NCBI RefSeq assembly: GCF_003255815.1
Contig: NC_037682.1
Location: 12,558,159 to 12,622,158, forward strand
Source: Theropithecus gelada
Taxonomy: Eukaryota > Chordata > Mammalia > Primates > Cercopithecidae
Reading direction: 5' to 3'
Length of the DNA: 64,000 nt
The position numbers and the translations under genes were made by a program. The notes under the pieces are model-generated. The model did no database searches. It was not told the origin of the DNA and saw only the letters and a program-made list of their open reading frames with translations. This document shows, piece after piece, positions 1-12,300 of this stretch. Each line of letters begins with the position of its first letter. The stretch's first letter is position 1.

Positions 1-181
1 TAGGCCAGGGTTCGGGGAGGAGGGGGCCACCTCTGGTCTGCCCAGCTAGGGATGCCTGGAAGCTGCAGCCAGCCAGTGCCAGCCAAGCAAGGGCTCCTGC
101 TGGCCTGGAAGGACAGCCTCAGCACCCTAGGCCCTCAGCTGCCTGCTCCAGACACCAGGCTCCCGCCCTGCCTGGCCTCAC
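1..181 (-). other. DAGLA: DAGLA intron 10, 5' end only
   Basis: This is intronic sequence that begins with the GT donor at 181-180 (minus strand, consensus GTGAGG) and leaves the window. I see no repeat or other feature in it. Confidence 0.85.
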
Positions 182-335
182 CGCATCGTGGCAGGAGGTA
201 TAGACGATGTCCACCGCAGTCATGTTCTCATCCAGGAAGTGGCGCCGGATGGCAATGGCGTTACAGCCACAGCAGTTGTCTTCCTCGATGGTGACTCCAG
301 GGGCGAACCGTGGCCTCGCAGGACACAGGCAACAC
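182..335 (-). CDS. DAGLA: DAGLA exon 10 (residues 325-376)
   Basis: The 154-nt exon has its acceptor AG at 337-336 after a pyrimidine tract and its donor GT at 181-180. It completes Ser325 (phase 2 in) and ends in phase 0 after Ala376. It encodes the second half of the Cys-rich stretch (CCLCPARPRF) and the start of the alpha/beta-hydrolase lipase domain (GVTIEEDNCCGCN, then DENMTAVDIVYTSCHDA). The cysteines are dense (at least seven in 52 residues), a feature I associate with this family. The catalytic GXSXG motif is encoded further downstream, outside the window. Confidence 0.95.
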
Positions 336-3300
336 CTGGGGTAGGGTGACAGAGAGTTCAGGGCCAGGGAGTCCCTGAGGGAACAACTGTCTCCTGCCAC
401 CGTCCCTGGAACCAGTTCCAGTTGGGCGTTCAGCCCCACTGCCTCTCCCAAATCACCCTTGCTAAGTCCTGGTGACCCCCACGTCACCAAATCCACTGGA
501 CACTCTTAGCCTTCCTCTTAACTGAGCTCTTGGCAGCACCTGACCCTGTGGGCCCTTCCCTCTCCCCACCTGGCTGGGGCCCCCTCCCCTCTGGGATCTC
601 CCCTCTGGGCAGGGCCTACTCAGCGATGCCCCCAACACTGAGGTCCTGGGGTCCTTCTGGGGGCACTGGCTCCTCCATGCACTCATGCAGTCTTGTGTTT
701 TAGACACCATCTGCATGCTCAGGAATCCATCCCAGGCCTGCCCCAACCCCCAGATGCTTCCATCCAATGGCCTAGCCAACACCTCCCTCGGAGGCCTGAC
801 AACCTGCCAGCTCTCAAACCCCTTCCCTGCTTGTGTACCCCAACCCTCCTGAGGTCTTCCCAAGGCCCCTTGGTTGCTTGGCCTCTGGCTTGCAGCTGTC
901 TGTGACTCCTCAGCCCTCACCCCCACGGCCATGCTACTCGGTCAGTACACGTGCTCGGCTTCCCTTCACTCAGAGCGGGACTCCAGGCGTTCCCTCACCT
1001 CCCCTACCCCCGCCCTGGAAGCTCTGCCTGGGACTGCCATAGTGGCCTTGACTGGCCTCCTTGCACTTGCCCCTATGCTCTCAGCTCAGCAACAGAGTGG
1101 CCCTTTTAAGAGAAGTCGAGCCACATCATTTTCTTTTTAAGACCCTACAGCAACACCCTGTGTACCCCACCTGGCCCTGGTCTCTCTGATCTGCCGCCGG
1201 CATGTTCAGCAGCACCTGAGACAGCATGGCCTGGCCCTTGCTCCTCTGGGCCTCTGTTCAAACGTCCTGTCACAGTGAGGTCTCTCCTGCTACCTCATCT
1301 AACAGCGAAGGCTCCCCAGGCCCCCAGGCACCTGGCTTCATGTGGGTCCAAAGCACCCATCTGCTCCACCATGTGCCCTATTCGCCTTGTCTATGTGCTG
1401 TCCACCTCCCTGCTGGGCAGTGATCACCACAGAGAGGTCCACGGCTGTATCCCCAGCACCCAAACAGTGCCAGGCACACAGTAGCCTCCCCTGTGAGGAT
1501 GAGGCAGCCTGGGAGCTGGGCACCCGACTAGGTGCAGCTGCGCCTCAGGCCACCAGAGGGAGCCAGCACCCAATGGCTAGGGCACCAGGCGCTGGAGCCC
1601 ACGTGACTGGGCCTGCCAGCTGTCACGGGATGACAGCTGAGATTTTATTACGAAGCTTGGATTCTGGCGATGCTGGGAGGTTTGTCTTCACTTGGAACAT
1701 CACCTGAGTGACTATTACACACTTTCCAATGGGGAGAGGATTCGCTGAGAAATCCACAGTGTTTGCGGAGGGGACAACCCCAATGTACAATGGGACAGCA
1801 TGGTCCCCCCCACTGCAGGTCAAGTGGTGGCTGGCCAGGGTCTAGGGGCTGAGCTCCTGTGCTCGGCAGCTGTTCCCTCTTCAACCTCAGCTGAGCATGA
1901 AGCTGTAACAGTGTGGCCTTTGGAGACTGGAAGCTTGAGTTTGAACCCTTGCGGTGTCACTTCCTGACTGCAAGGGCCTGGAGGTCATTCAGCCATTCTA
2001 AGCTTCAGTTTCCTCTTCTGTAAGAGCAGGTGCTGACAGCTACTTCACAAGGCTGGTGTGAGATCAACGGTCCAAGATGCAGAAATGGTCTGGCCTATTA
2101 TAAGTTCTTAATAACGGGTGGCTCCTCCCTTCTCTGGTGACAGGGCTGCCTCTGAGTCAGTGATCTGCAGGCCAGGGGGACCAGTCAGGGGAGCAGGGCC
2201 AGCACCCTGGAAGGCAGGGCCCTGGGGCTCATCCAGGGCAGGGCTGGGGCCCAGCCAGAAGCAGGCCTGGCTTGCTGTGCTCTGCATGGGCTGAGAACTG
2301 CTGCCAGGGGAGAGGCCTGGGCCTGAGGCAGATGGGCAGCCCTTCTCCCTCTGGCCAGGCTGCTATGGACACGCTGGGGCACTGAAAAGGACACTGGACT
2401 CTGGCCTCCTCCTACCACCCTGGGCTGCAGGCCTGCCTCTCTCAGCCCCACAGGTACCTGGTTCTTCCAGGCAGGGGCCTGGCTGGGCCCTCATGAGTCT
2501 AGGGACTCTGCTCTCTCTGCAGCACTAAGGCACCTAATGCAGATACCAGCATCCCTCCTGTCTGCAGAGCACCAAAGAGCCCTGCCTGCCAGTGACGCCC
2601 TGGGTTCTGAAACACCCTATGGGCAGGCAGGACAGATACCACCTGTTACAATTTAGGAAACTGAGGCTCCAAGAGATGTCCTCACACTGCCAGCGAGTAA
2701 TGGAGCCTGGTGCTCATTTTGAGAAGTTCTCTGCCATCGCTGGGACTCCCAGGGATGCAGGCAAGAATGCCAGGCACGTGCAGCTGACAAAGATGGGAAG
2801 TGGGCATGAGGTGATCTAGTCCTCTCTGATCAGTTGCTGGAGGGATGATGAGATTCGGCCCCGAGAGCCACTCAGCTTTCTGAGGACAGGGAGGGCATTG
2901 CAGAGTAGGTGTGGCTGCTGTGGGTCCCAAGGGCAGAGGTGTCAAGGAAAGAAGCTGCTGCCCAGAATGCCAGTCTTTCCAGAACGGGAGCCCAGGGAGC
3001 TGTCCTCCTTCTTCCTGGCATGAGCTGAGGGCGGAGACACCCAGGACAGGGAGGGGTTCCTCCTGGAGTAGGTGCCCTTCTCTGGCCCACTTAGGAAAGC
3101 AGAGTCCACCCAGTCCCCAAGCGGTGGGCTGAGGGCGGAGCCAGGCTGCAGGCCAGGTCTGGGGCTAAGGCCTTTCCCAGATCCCTACGAAGAAGGTTGG
3201 AGCCTTTAAGTAACAGGCCTTCTTGGTACCTTTCCAGAGACCTCTATGGATGGGGCCTCCCTACCAGGAAAGTCCTTTCTTCTAGAAAGGCAGAGCACAT

Positions 3301-6300
3301 GAGGGGAGCTGAGAGAAGGGAAGATGTGGGCAGAAGGGAATGGCTGAGGGGGCAGAGAGAGAACGCCAGAAGGGGAGGGAAGGCAGCAGTATGGGTGTTA
3401 TGCAATATCTCATCTAGCCCTCTCCAAAAAATTCCACGAGGTACGTATCAACATCTTCACTTCGCAGATAAAGAAAGCAAGGCTCAAAGAGGTAGACCCA
3501 CTTGCCCAAGGCTGCAAGTGACAACATCTGGATTCAAACCCATAACTGTGTGACTCCGAAGCCCACAACTTCACTGCTCAGGGATAACACAGAACTAGAA
3601 AGGCTGAGGCCCACAGAGGTGCAGAAAAGAAGCCATTCAGGGCAAAGCAGCGGGTGCAGCCCCTTAGCCCTTCCTCACATACCACCCGGGAGGAGAGGCG
3701 CAATCGCCGGGAGACGGGACGGGGTACTCACGAGCAAGACCGAGCCAGCTGGCAGAGGCCGCAGGCGGGCTTCCGCATCAGGTACATGGGCCACCCATAG
3801 GCAGCCAGGGCAAAGAGCATGTAGTAGCAGACCTCTTTGTAGCGGAGCATCTCTTGCTAGAAGAGAGGAGGCAGAGGGCAGTCACCTCCTGCCCTTCCCG
3901 CCTGCAGCCTCAGGGCCCAGCAGTTCCCAGGGTGGGAGACTGCAGACCCACCCCCAGGCAGGGAGGTGCTGCTGGTCCCCTGCTGAGGTGTGGGGGCCAG
4001 GCCGTGGAGGAAGGCCACTCCTCCAGGCGATAATTGCATTTCCCTAATTATCTCCATGCAACCAGAACACGAATCCTCAGAGATCTGTCCTGTTGCTCCA
4101 GTCTCAGAATTAATGATTTGGGGACAGAAAATCACTTGGTCCATTTCCTTGCCTGTTTTCCAGAGAAGGGAAGAGTTGAGGGGCGTGAGGAGTAATCCCC
4201 CCAACTCAGCAATCAGTGCTGGGAAAATGTAGCCCTGAGAGGCCCCGGCCCTCTAGCTGGGCGGGGTGTGTGGGCCTTGAGCAACAGGGCAGCCACGCTG
4301 GGCCAGGAGACCAATCACCAAATCTCTGGCCCTCCTGTTCTTTGACTGCAAATATCGAGAGCCTTCAACTTCACTCAGCCAGCTGCAGGTTCCCAGGGCT
4401 CCGGGCAGGGGCTGCGGTGGTGGGAGATTGGGATCTCTCCGGAGAAAGGCGCCAGTTTGAAAGTCAGTGTGTCTGAGGCCCGGCGGCCACTGTTGACACT
4501 GAGGAGGTTATTGGCTGCTGGGGTGGAGGAAGAGGCAGGGGTGTCCCAGCAAAGTGTCTGCCAGCTTCCAGTCTTTCCCGAGTGCCCCAGGCACTGGGAG
4601 AGGGAATTAGTCACCTTGTAAAAGTTAAGGAGGGTGATTAGTCACCTTGTGAAGTGAAATAGGTAGCACCTTGATCAGGGCCCGGAGGGGTGGAAACATC
4701 CCTGGCCAGCTCAGCTGCTCTTCAGGAACGAGAGTGGGAAGGAGGTAATTATCCTCTCCCTGTCGGGAGCTCCCGGCAGCCCTGGGGATGGGGTGGGCCC
4801 TGGCAGCCTCTGCCAGGTGGCAGGTGTGACCCTGGCACCTCAATGGGAGTCACTTGATGGGAGTCACAGCTGTCTGCCCTGCCCGCTCCCTGTGAGGAGT
4901 GGGAGGCAGAGGGTGGTGAGAATACCCAGGACAGAGCCTGGCAAGCAGAAATGGGCTGGTTTGGGGCACCTACTATGGATATGGCTGTTTTCAGAGAGGA
5001 TACAAATGCCTGCTTTAGTGGGGAGTAGGGACAGGCAGGGAGGACTGAGGCTTTTCTAGAGGATTGAGTGTTGGGGGCTTTTTTCCTCTTTTTAAGGGAC
5101 AGTGCAGCTGGAGTGCAGTGGCAATCGTAGCTCACTGCAGCCCTGATCTCCTGGGCTCAAGCAATCCTCCTACCTCAGTATCCCAAGTAGCTGGGGTCAC
5201 AGGCATGTGCCACCATGCTTGGCTATTTTTATTTTTTATTTATTTATTTATTTTTACAGAGACAGGGTCTCACTATGTGGCCCAGGCTGGTCTCAAACTC
5301 CTGGCCTCAAGCAATCATTCCACTTTGGCCTCCCCAAGTGCTAGGATTGCAGGTGCAAGACAGCACATGTGGCCTAAAGGACTGAGACTTCTAAGAGACG
5401 GAATCCTTTCCATTAGCATCCTGGCTGGCACTGAGGTTTCCTGGCACTGTGATGGGAATGGCTCGCATCCTCTCAGCACAGCTCTGGTAGAAGGTGTGCC
5501 CCGCGTCATTTCACAGATACAGGATCAGGCTCAGAGGTGATGAGGGGCCTACTGGAGGTCGCAGAGACAGGCATCAGAGCAGATGCATGCTCCAATCGTT
5601 TGCTTCCTAAGGCAGGGCCTGTTTCTCCCGGCTGCCAGCTGTGGTTTCAGCCTGGGCTGTACTAGGCCCTGGGCTGTGCTGGGCCCTGGCCTGTGCTGGG
5701 CCCTGGCCTGTGCTGGGCCCTGGGCTGGGGCCCTCCCACCATGGTACTGGCACCACCTTTCCCTATAACACACTGAATTTCTACGAAAGACGATTGAGAA
5801 AAGGTTCCACTATAAAAAAGCTCGGAGACCCAAGTACTACGCCCCTTGTGTTTCATAACAACAGCAGGAGCAGCAAAAATCCTAGCAGCTCACCCTGGTG
5901 AAGCACTCTGTCATCTCAAGAGGCCAGGACCAAACACTTCTGAACTTGGTAAAGGAATTCAGGGGATTTGTTTGTAGAATCGGTGTGAGGTGGGTGGTTC
6001 TCGTGAGGGGCATGATCTGAGCAGAGAGGCTCTCCGGAGAGCCTGGAGGAGGGGGACAGGGCGGGGGCAATGTGGCTGGCACTGCGAGGGCAGCTGGGAG
6101 GAGTTTGCTTAGGTCATTGTGGCAGAGTGCGAGGGATGGGGATGGGGTGGGGTAAGAGCTGATCTCTGACTCACCGAATTCTTGAGGTCGAGGTACTTGG
6201 TGTTTCTGGTCACCGGCATCCCAGACAGGAAGGCCAAGATGTCATTGTTTGCCTGTAAGACAGGCAGGTGAAGAGGGACAATCACTGGCCCAGGCCCGGC

Positions 6301-9300
6301 TGCACGGCCGGGAAAGGGGGCCCAGGCCCTGATGTCCACCTGCTTCCCAAAGGCCAAGAAGCCCAAAGGGCATGCAGCTTCTAGTTCTTCCAGGATTCAG
6401 CCACTTTTCCAAAATCTGAGGCATCCCCATATTTCCAGATGCTCCCCTTCTACCCAAAACACCAAGCCCCTGAGGACGTTCCTGGCCCACAGCAGGGGGA
6501 AGGTATTTTGTATGAGCCACTGAGAAACCCTAACTGGGGTTGGTGTGCTGGGGGGAATGTGGGGTGGGCAGAGCAGCCATGTAGAAGACCAACTCGGGAG
6601 CTCACAGCATCCACTAAGCCTGCGGTTAGAAGTCCTTTGAGAAGCCGGGCGCGGTGGCTCAAGCCTGTAATCCCAGCACTTTGGGAGGCCGAGACGGGCG
6701 GATCACTAGGTCAGGAGATCGAGACCATCCTGGCTAACACGATGAAACCCCGTCTCTACTAAAAAATACAAAAAATTAGCCGGGCGAGGTGGCGGGCGCC
6801 TGTAGTCCCAGCTACTCAGGAGGCTGAGGCAGGAGAATGGCCTAAACCTGGGAGGCGGAGCTTGCAGTGAGCTGAGATCCGGCCACTGCACTCCAGCCTG
6901 GGGACAGAGCGAGACTCCGTCTCAAAAAAAAAAAAAAAAAGAAGTCCTTTGAGAGCCAGCCCCAGAGGCAGCCATGCATGGCCCGGAAAGTCCCTTGAAT
7001 AGTAGTCACGGAAAGCCTGGCCAAAGGATAAGCTCAGGAAGGCAGGGGGAGCCAGAGGAAAAGGTGACCTCCAGGGTGCAAGAGGGTGCATGGTCACTGG
7101 GGAGCGGCATGGGAGCCGAGTCCTCCGCTGCAGGGGCCGCAGGGAAGGGGCTTGGAAGGAGGGTGGTGTGGAGAGGTGCCCTGGAGAGGGCCTGGCAGTG
7201 CTCACCTCGTCCAGCACGGCATTGCGCTTGGCCCGCTGCCGCTGCCGGAGCAGCACCAGGCCAGCAATGATGTCGGACGGCACAATGTCAAGGTCCCGGA
7301 AGAACTCCGCAAAGAGGTAGGCAATTTCTGAGTAGGCATCCTATGAGGTCCAGAAAGGCAGGAGGCAGTGGCAGGGGAGCAGGAGAGAGGACGAGAGGCC
7401 AGGAGTAAATCCCCCAGGACTGGGACGCTGCAGAAGCAGGTGTCTGCTCGGGGATCCCCTGGGCAGGTTCTCCCTGGCACCTCCACAGCGCCCGCTGAGC
7501 CTGACCCCATGCGGCCCTGTGCGCCTGTGACCCTGAGGGCCCTGCCCAGGGCTCTGGGCTCCTAGACCTGGCAGTAGCCTCCCAGCCCTCTCCTCTCCTT
7601 GGAATTTGCACGGTGCCCACTGTCTACCAAGAGCAGGCACCTACTTGAGTCACTCCTTTCTGCTTTCCCAGATGCTAGGATCAAGGCCGGGTGGCTCTGG
7701 CTCATTTCTCCTCTAGTCAGCTCCTGGCTGCCTTCGCCCCACCAGCTGGGACCTTGGAAGTCCCTCTTAAGGCCTCTGTGGAGCCTGCTAGGTCTCAGGT
7801 TCCCTCCCCCAGCTACCCACAGGCTGCTGGCTCAGTGATCCCCATAATGTGCCCTAGAAGGGGGGTGTTCTCTCTGGTCCAGTGGCCCCCCTGTGGCTTC
7901 TCTCCAGGTCCTTGGCCTGAGGACAGCGCATGTCTGGGCCTCAGGGCAGGAGGCGAGCCCTGCTGGCTGGTGCACTCTTAGTCTTCCCTTCCTGGCCCCA
8001 CGCTGCAGCCCCAGCCCCAAGCCTCTTCCCTAACCTGTCAGGAGATGCTGAGGTGGGAACAACCACATGGCCAGGTCTCACCGGGTCTCGCCCCTGGATG
8101 TTTGGTACTCGTAAGTGAATCAATCAAGGGCTGCAAATTCAAATGCCGAACGGAGCCAAACAGAGCCAGCTACTGCTCAGCTCCAGCTGACCGGAGGCCC
8201 TCCAGGACCCACTTCGCCAGATTTAGAAATACAGAAGTTTATGGAGACACCCCTGATTTTTAAATACTGGCATCCAATTAAAGCGTAAGCAACACAACAC
8301 AGGCTGATTAAAACGTGCTTGGGACCGGACCTGGCCCCTGAGGCCATCAGTGTCTATCGGGACCTTTGCCCTGGGGCTCCGCTGTGATGTGCTATCTTTT
8401 CCCCAGACTCTGACAACAGCCCCAGCTCTGCCCGTGCACCCGGAGGGGCGGGCGTGCCCTCCACACAGCAGCCCCAGCCTCCATCCACCAGGGGCCAGCT
8501 CTCTGCCCTCTGCATGGCCTGCCTACAGCCCAGACCCCTCAGACCACCCCAGAGAGACGCAAGGGGGTGCTCCCCGCCCACCAGGGAACTCGGGGGCTTT
8601 CTTACACTTGATTACTCACTCTACGGCTCACCAGGGGACGCTGGTGGGCAGAAGCCACTCGAGGCTTCCCGGTGGCTTCCGTGGAAGGCACTTGGCTGTC
8701 TGCCTCAGGGAGGAGTGGTCTCCTGACCTCACTGGCTCTGCTACTAACTAGCTGTGGGACGCTGAGCAAGTCACTCCACCTCTCTGGGCCTCAGCTGCCT
8801 GATCTGTAAAATGAGGGGTGGGACTAGATGATCTCTAAGGTCCCTGCTCGCTGCGGGGCGCCCCTGGAGGATCCCGGGGCCTGCTTCCCTTCCCTCCCCT
8901 TGGGGGCCACCCCCAGCTGGCCGTGTCTTCCTTCTGCAGTGCCCTGGCATTAAGTCTGACCCTCTGGCCACTCCTCCGAGCTCCCAGGTGCTGAAGGCTA
9001 TGTGTCCCCATCTAAGACCGTGCTAAATGCCTATCGGCTTTGCCAGGCCTTCTTGATTAATTTGCTGCTGGTGAAATGCTACTTTTCTTTGTCTTTAGGT
9101 CACCCTGACTCTGCATTATTTCTTCTCCTAAACTACAGTGTAAGTTCCAAGGGAGTCGATGCAGTCTTCACAGCTTTCTGTTCCCTTGACAAAGCAAGTG
9201 GACGCGGTCTTGCATGCTGGAGCGAGTGGCTCAGTGAATAACAGGCCCTGTGTGAGCAGGCTGTACTTGCTGCTGGAAACCCAGCTCCTTCCCACCAGCC

Positions 9301-12300
9301 CTGCCCCATCCTGCTTTGCCAAAGGAGCAAACAGCCCCTTAATCACCTGACCACAGGATGTGAGCCAGAGGGGAGCGACCTCCCAGTACTTACTGACTGG
9401 GAGTCCTTCGTCCGCGTGCAGCAGAGGAACACTTTGAGCCGGCGCGACCAGCTGGTGGCTTGACCCTCCTCTAAGCGGTGCCTGCAAAGCAGGAGAGGCG
9501 GTATGTGTGAGGTCAGAGGGCTGGACCAGAAGAGCTGGGACCCAGACATTCTGGAAACAGGGCAGCCTGTTCCCAGGACCTTACCAAAGGGTTCCCACAG
9601 GGGGTTCTTGGGGGTAACAGGGCCCAGGCCCTGTCAGAGCTGGTGGCCAGTGGCCTGGCTGCTGGCCAGCAGCGGCACTGCCTGACAGACTCCTGCTAGC
9701 CTAAGATGGTGTGTGCTGTTGGCCAAAGGTGGGTGGGTGGAAGAGGGAGGTGGGGAGTGCTGGAGAGACCTGGCTTTGGAAGACCGAACACAGGCAGGCT
9801 CTGGGGCTTCAGAGCTGGGAGCCCAAAGTGGGGGCTACCCTGCAGCTCAGGTGTCCAAAGACTCAAACCCTGGGAGAGGTCAGCAGGGTACTGGGCCTCT
9901 CTGTCGCCTTGTTCTAAGGCCTGGAACAGACCTTCCAGAAAGACCTGCTTTTCCCCAGAAAGGATTTCAGACACTTACATATTCTACTTACAGGAAATTT
10001 ATGGGGCTGAATGAGGCTCTGCATTTCCCAATTCCTTGGATCTGATACCTAGGCAGAGGGCTCCATCTCTCACCCACATGGTTGCCCTTGTCTATTCTCA
10101 CCCCCCAACCCCACCCCCAGTGGGTCTGGCTGCTCGGATGGAGATTCAGGGTCTCCAGGAGTCTGTACCCAAAGGCAGAGCAATGCGCCAGTTATTCACA
10201 GAGGTTCCTCCTAGGCTGGATGTCTGCAGTCGGTGTGTTTTGAGCGTAAAGACAACAGATCCAACGTTAAAAGTGCAGACCTCCAAACCGAGCAAGAAGG
10301 GGCTGGCTTGCTTTTGTGCCATGTGCTGGCCCCTTAAAAGCCTGATGCTGGGTGGTCAGGAGAGGAAGGCAAGGGTGGCCCTCAGATGCATTCAAGGCAC
10401 TTAACATCCATCTGGAGTGACAGGCCAGGCCCTTTTTTAACCTCTTGGCTCCTCCGTCTCTCTAAGGACCGCTTCCTGCTCTCCAACCCTGGCTCCATAA
10501 GGCAGATGGCCACGAGGAGGGCAACAGGGTCTTCCAGGGCTAAAGAAGGTGGGTAGGGAAGGGTGCAGGGAATTGCTGCTCTGGGGACCTGCTGGATCTT
10601 AGGGACTTGGACAGCTGTATATCCAAAACCAATGTCCCACCTTCCAGGGCTTGATGAAGGGACAGTGTGCTGGCCAAGCAGGATTCCCCAGAGCACTGTG
10701 GGATGGGTGGTGGTGGCCAGCTGGGCTGGGAGGGAAAATGGGCTATGGGGCCTTGGCTCCTAGACCTGACATTTTGGGCTGGGACGTGGCCAGAGCAGGC
10801 ACGGGTGTGGCTCTGGCTGCAGTGCTGAGCTGACGTGGAAGGTCCACGGGGAGCCGAACACAGCAGTGCAGGAGGGTGGGATGGGGAGAATTCCTGCCGG
10901 GCGGGGGGCGTCCAGGCAGCCTGCTCCCCAGGTGAGGGCGCTTGAGCCAGCTGCTCTGGGCTGCAGGTGTGGTGCCAGTTCTGCACCTCAGCAGCTCGAC
11001 CCGGGGCAGGCGACCCGCCCTCTCTGGGACACGGATTCCTCATCTGTGGAATGGATCTCACAACCATGCCGGGGTTCACAAAGAGATTAAATGGATGAAT
11101 TGTGTGAAGGGCTCAGCATGGGGAGCTCCTTACATAATGCACTGTAGAAGCCCCATTAACAGGAGGTACTGGGACCCACCCTGGAAGCCCCTGTCTTTTT
11201 CTTTCAACAAACAGAAATTACTGTGACACTGCCTGGATGCCCTCTCTCATTTTGTCTGCCATGGCACACTTTCCCCATCTTTAAAACATCATGCAAAATT
11301 CACGCCCTCTAGGAAGCTTTCCTTGACTTACCTCTCCCAATCTCTGAATCCTAGAAGCAGCCTAGCCTAATTTAACAGTTAGTTAAGCAAGGACTCTAAA
11401 GCCAGACAGCCTGGGCTAGTTCCCAGTGTTACCATTTTCGAGCTGTGCAACCTCGGGCCAGTCCCATCATCTCTCTGTATGTCAGTTTCTCCACCCATAT
11501 GATGGGGAAGATGACAGCTGTCTGGTGGACTTGTAACTTACTACACGCAATGCTTGGTTTCGCTGTTATTATCATTGTTATTATCAGCAGTGACAACGAT
11601 GACAACAGTTACTATTAACTGAGCACTTACCCCGTGTGAGCACTGTGTTAGTCACTCTGCAGGTATCATCTCGGTTAAATCTCACAACAACATCACGAGA
11701 CAAGAATTGTTATTCCCACTTTATAGACAAGGAAACTGAGGCAGGGAGCAGTTAAGCCCTTTGACTAATGCCCATGGCTCACATGAGGTTGGCATGCAGT
11801 CTGGGAGGCCTGGGATAGCCTCCTGGAGAATGGAGACCTCTGCCCACCAATCAGCAAAGCCCACCCTGGGACTGCCCACCCAGCCCGCTGACTGACCGCA
11901 GGTTGTAGGTCCGCAGGTTACGCTGCCTCCTCTTGGTGGCTCTCAGCTTGACAAAGGTGCGGCCCGTGGGGTCAAAGACGCACAGGACAGTGATGCACAC
12001 GCTGAGGATGACTACCCAGTTGCAGACAACCATTCCTGCGGGCAGCAGTGGGAGGCAATAGGCAGAGGCGCTGGGGACACTTCTCTGGCTCACCCGCTCT
12101 GAAGAAAGGGACATTGGAGGCTCCCTAACCCCAAATGCTGCTGAGGACAAAAGCCAGGCTCCAAAGCCCCTGGTCCCAGTCTCTGGCCACATACGTGGCC
12201 ACCCTCTTGCCCGCCCACAACCCCGAGGGCCACTCTTGGCTCAGAGCAGGCAGCTTTGTGGGTTTCCAAGGAGGTGTTGAGGAGCCTTGACTTGACCTGA

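Larger units (their letters stand above)
3857..6174 (-). other. DAGLA: DAGLA intron 8, contents
   Basis: This 2.3-kb intron holds an AT-rich homeodomain/POU-type motif cluster (4025-4075), a 14-bp direct repeat (4606-4619 and 4637-4650), an old AluJ-type element (5079-5374) and an 18-bp minisatellite (5651-5728). The remainder is unremarkable. Confidence 0.7.
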
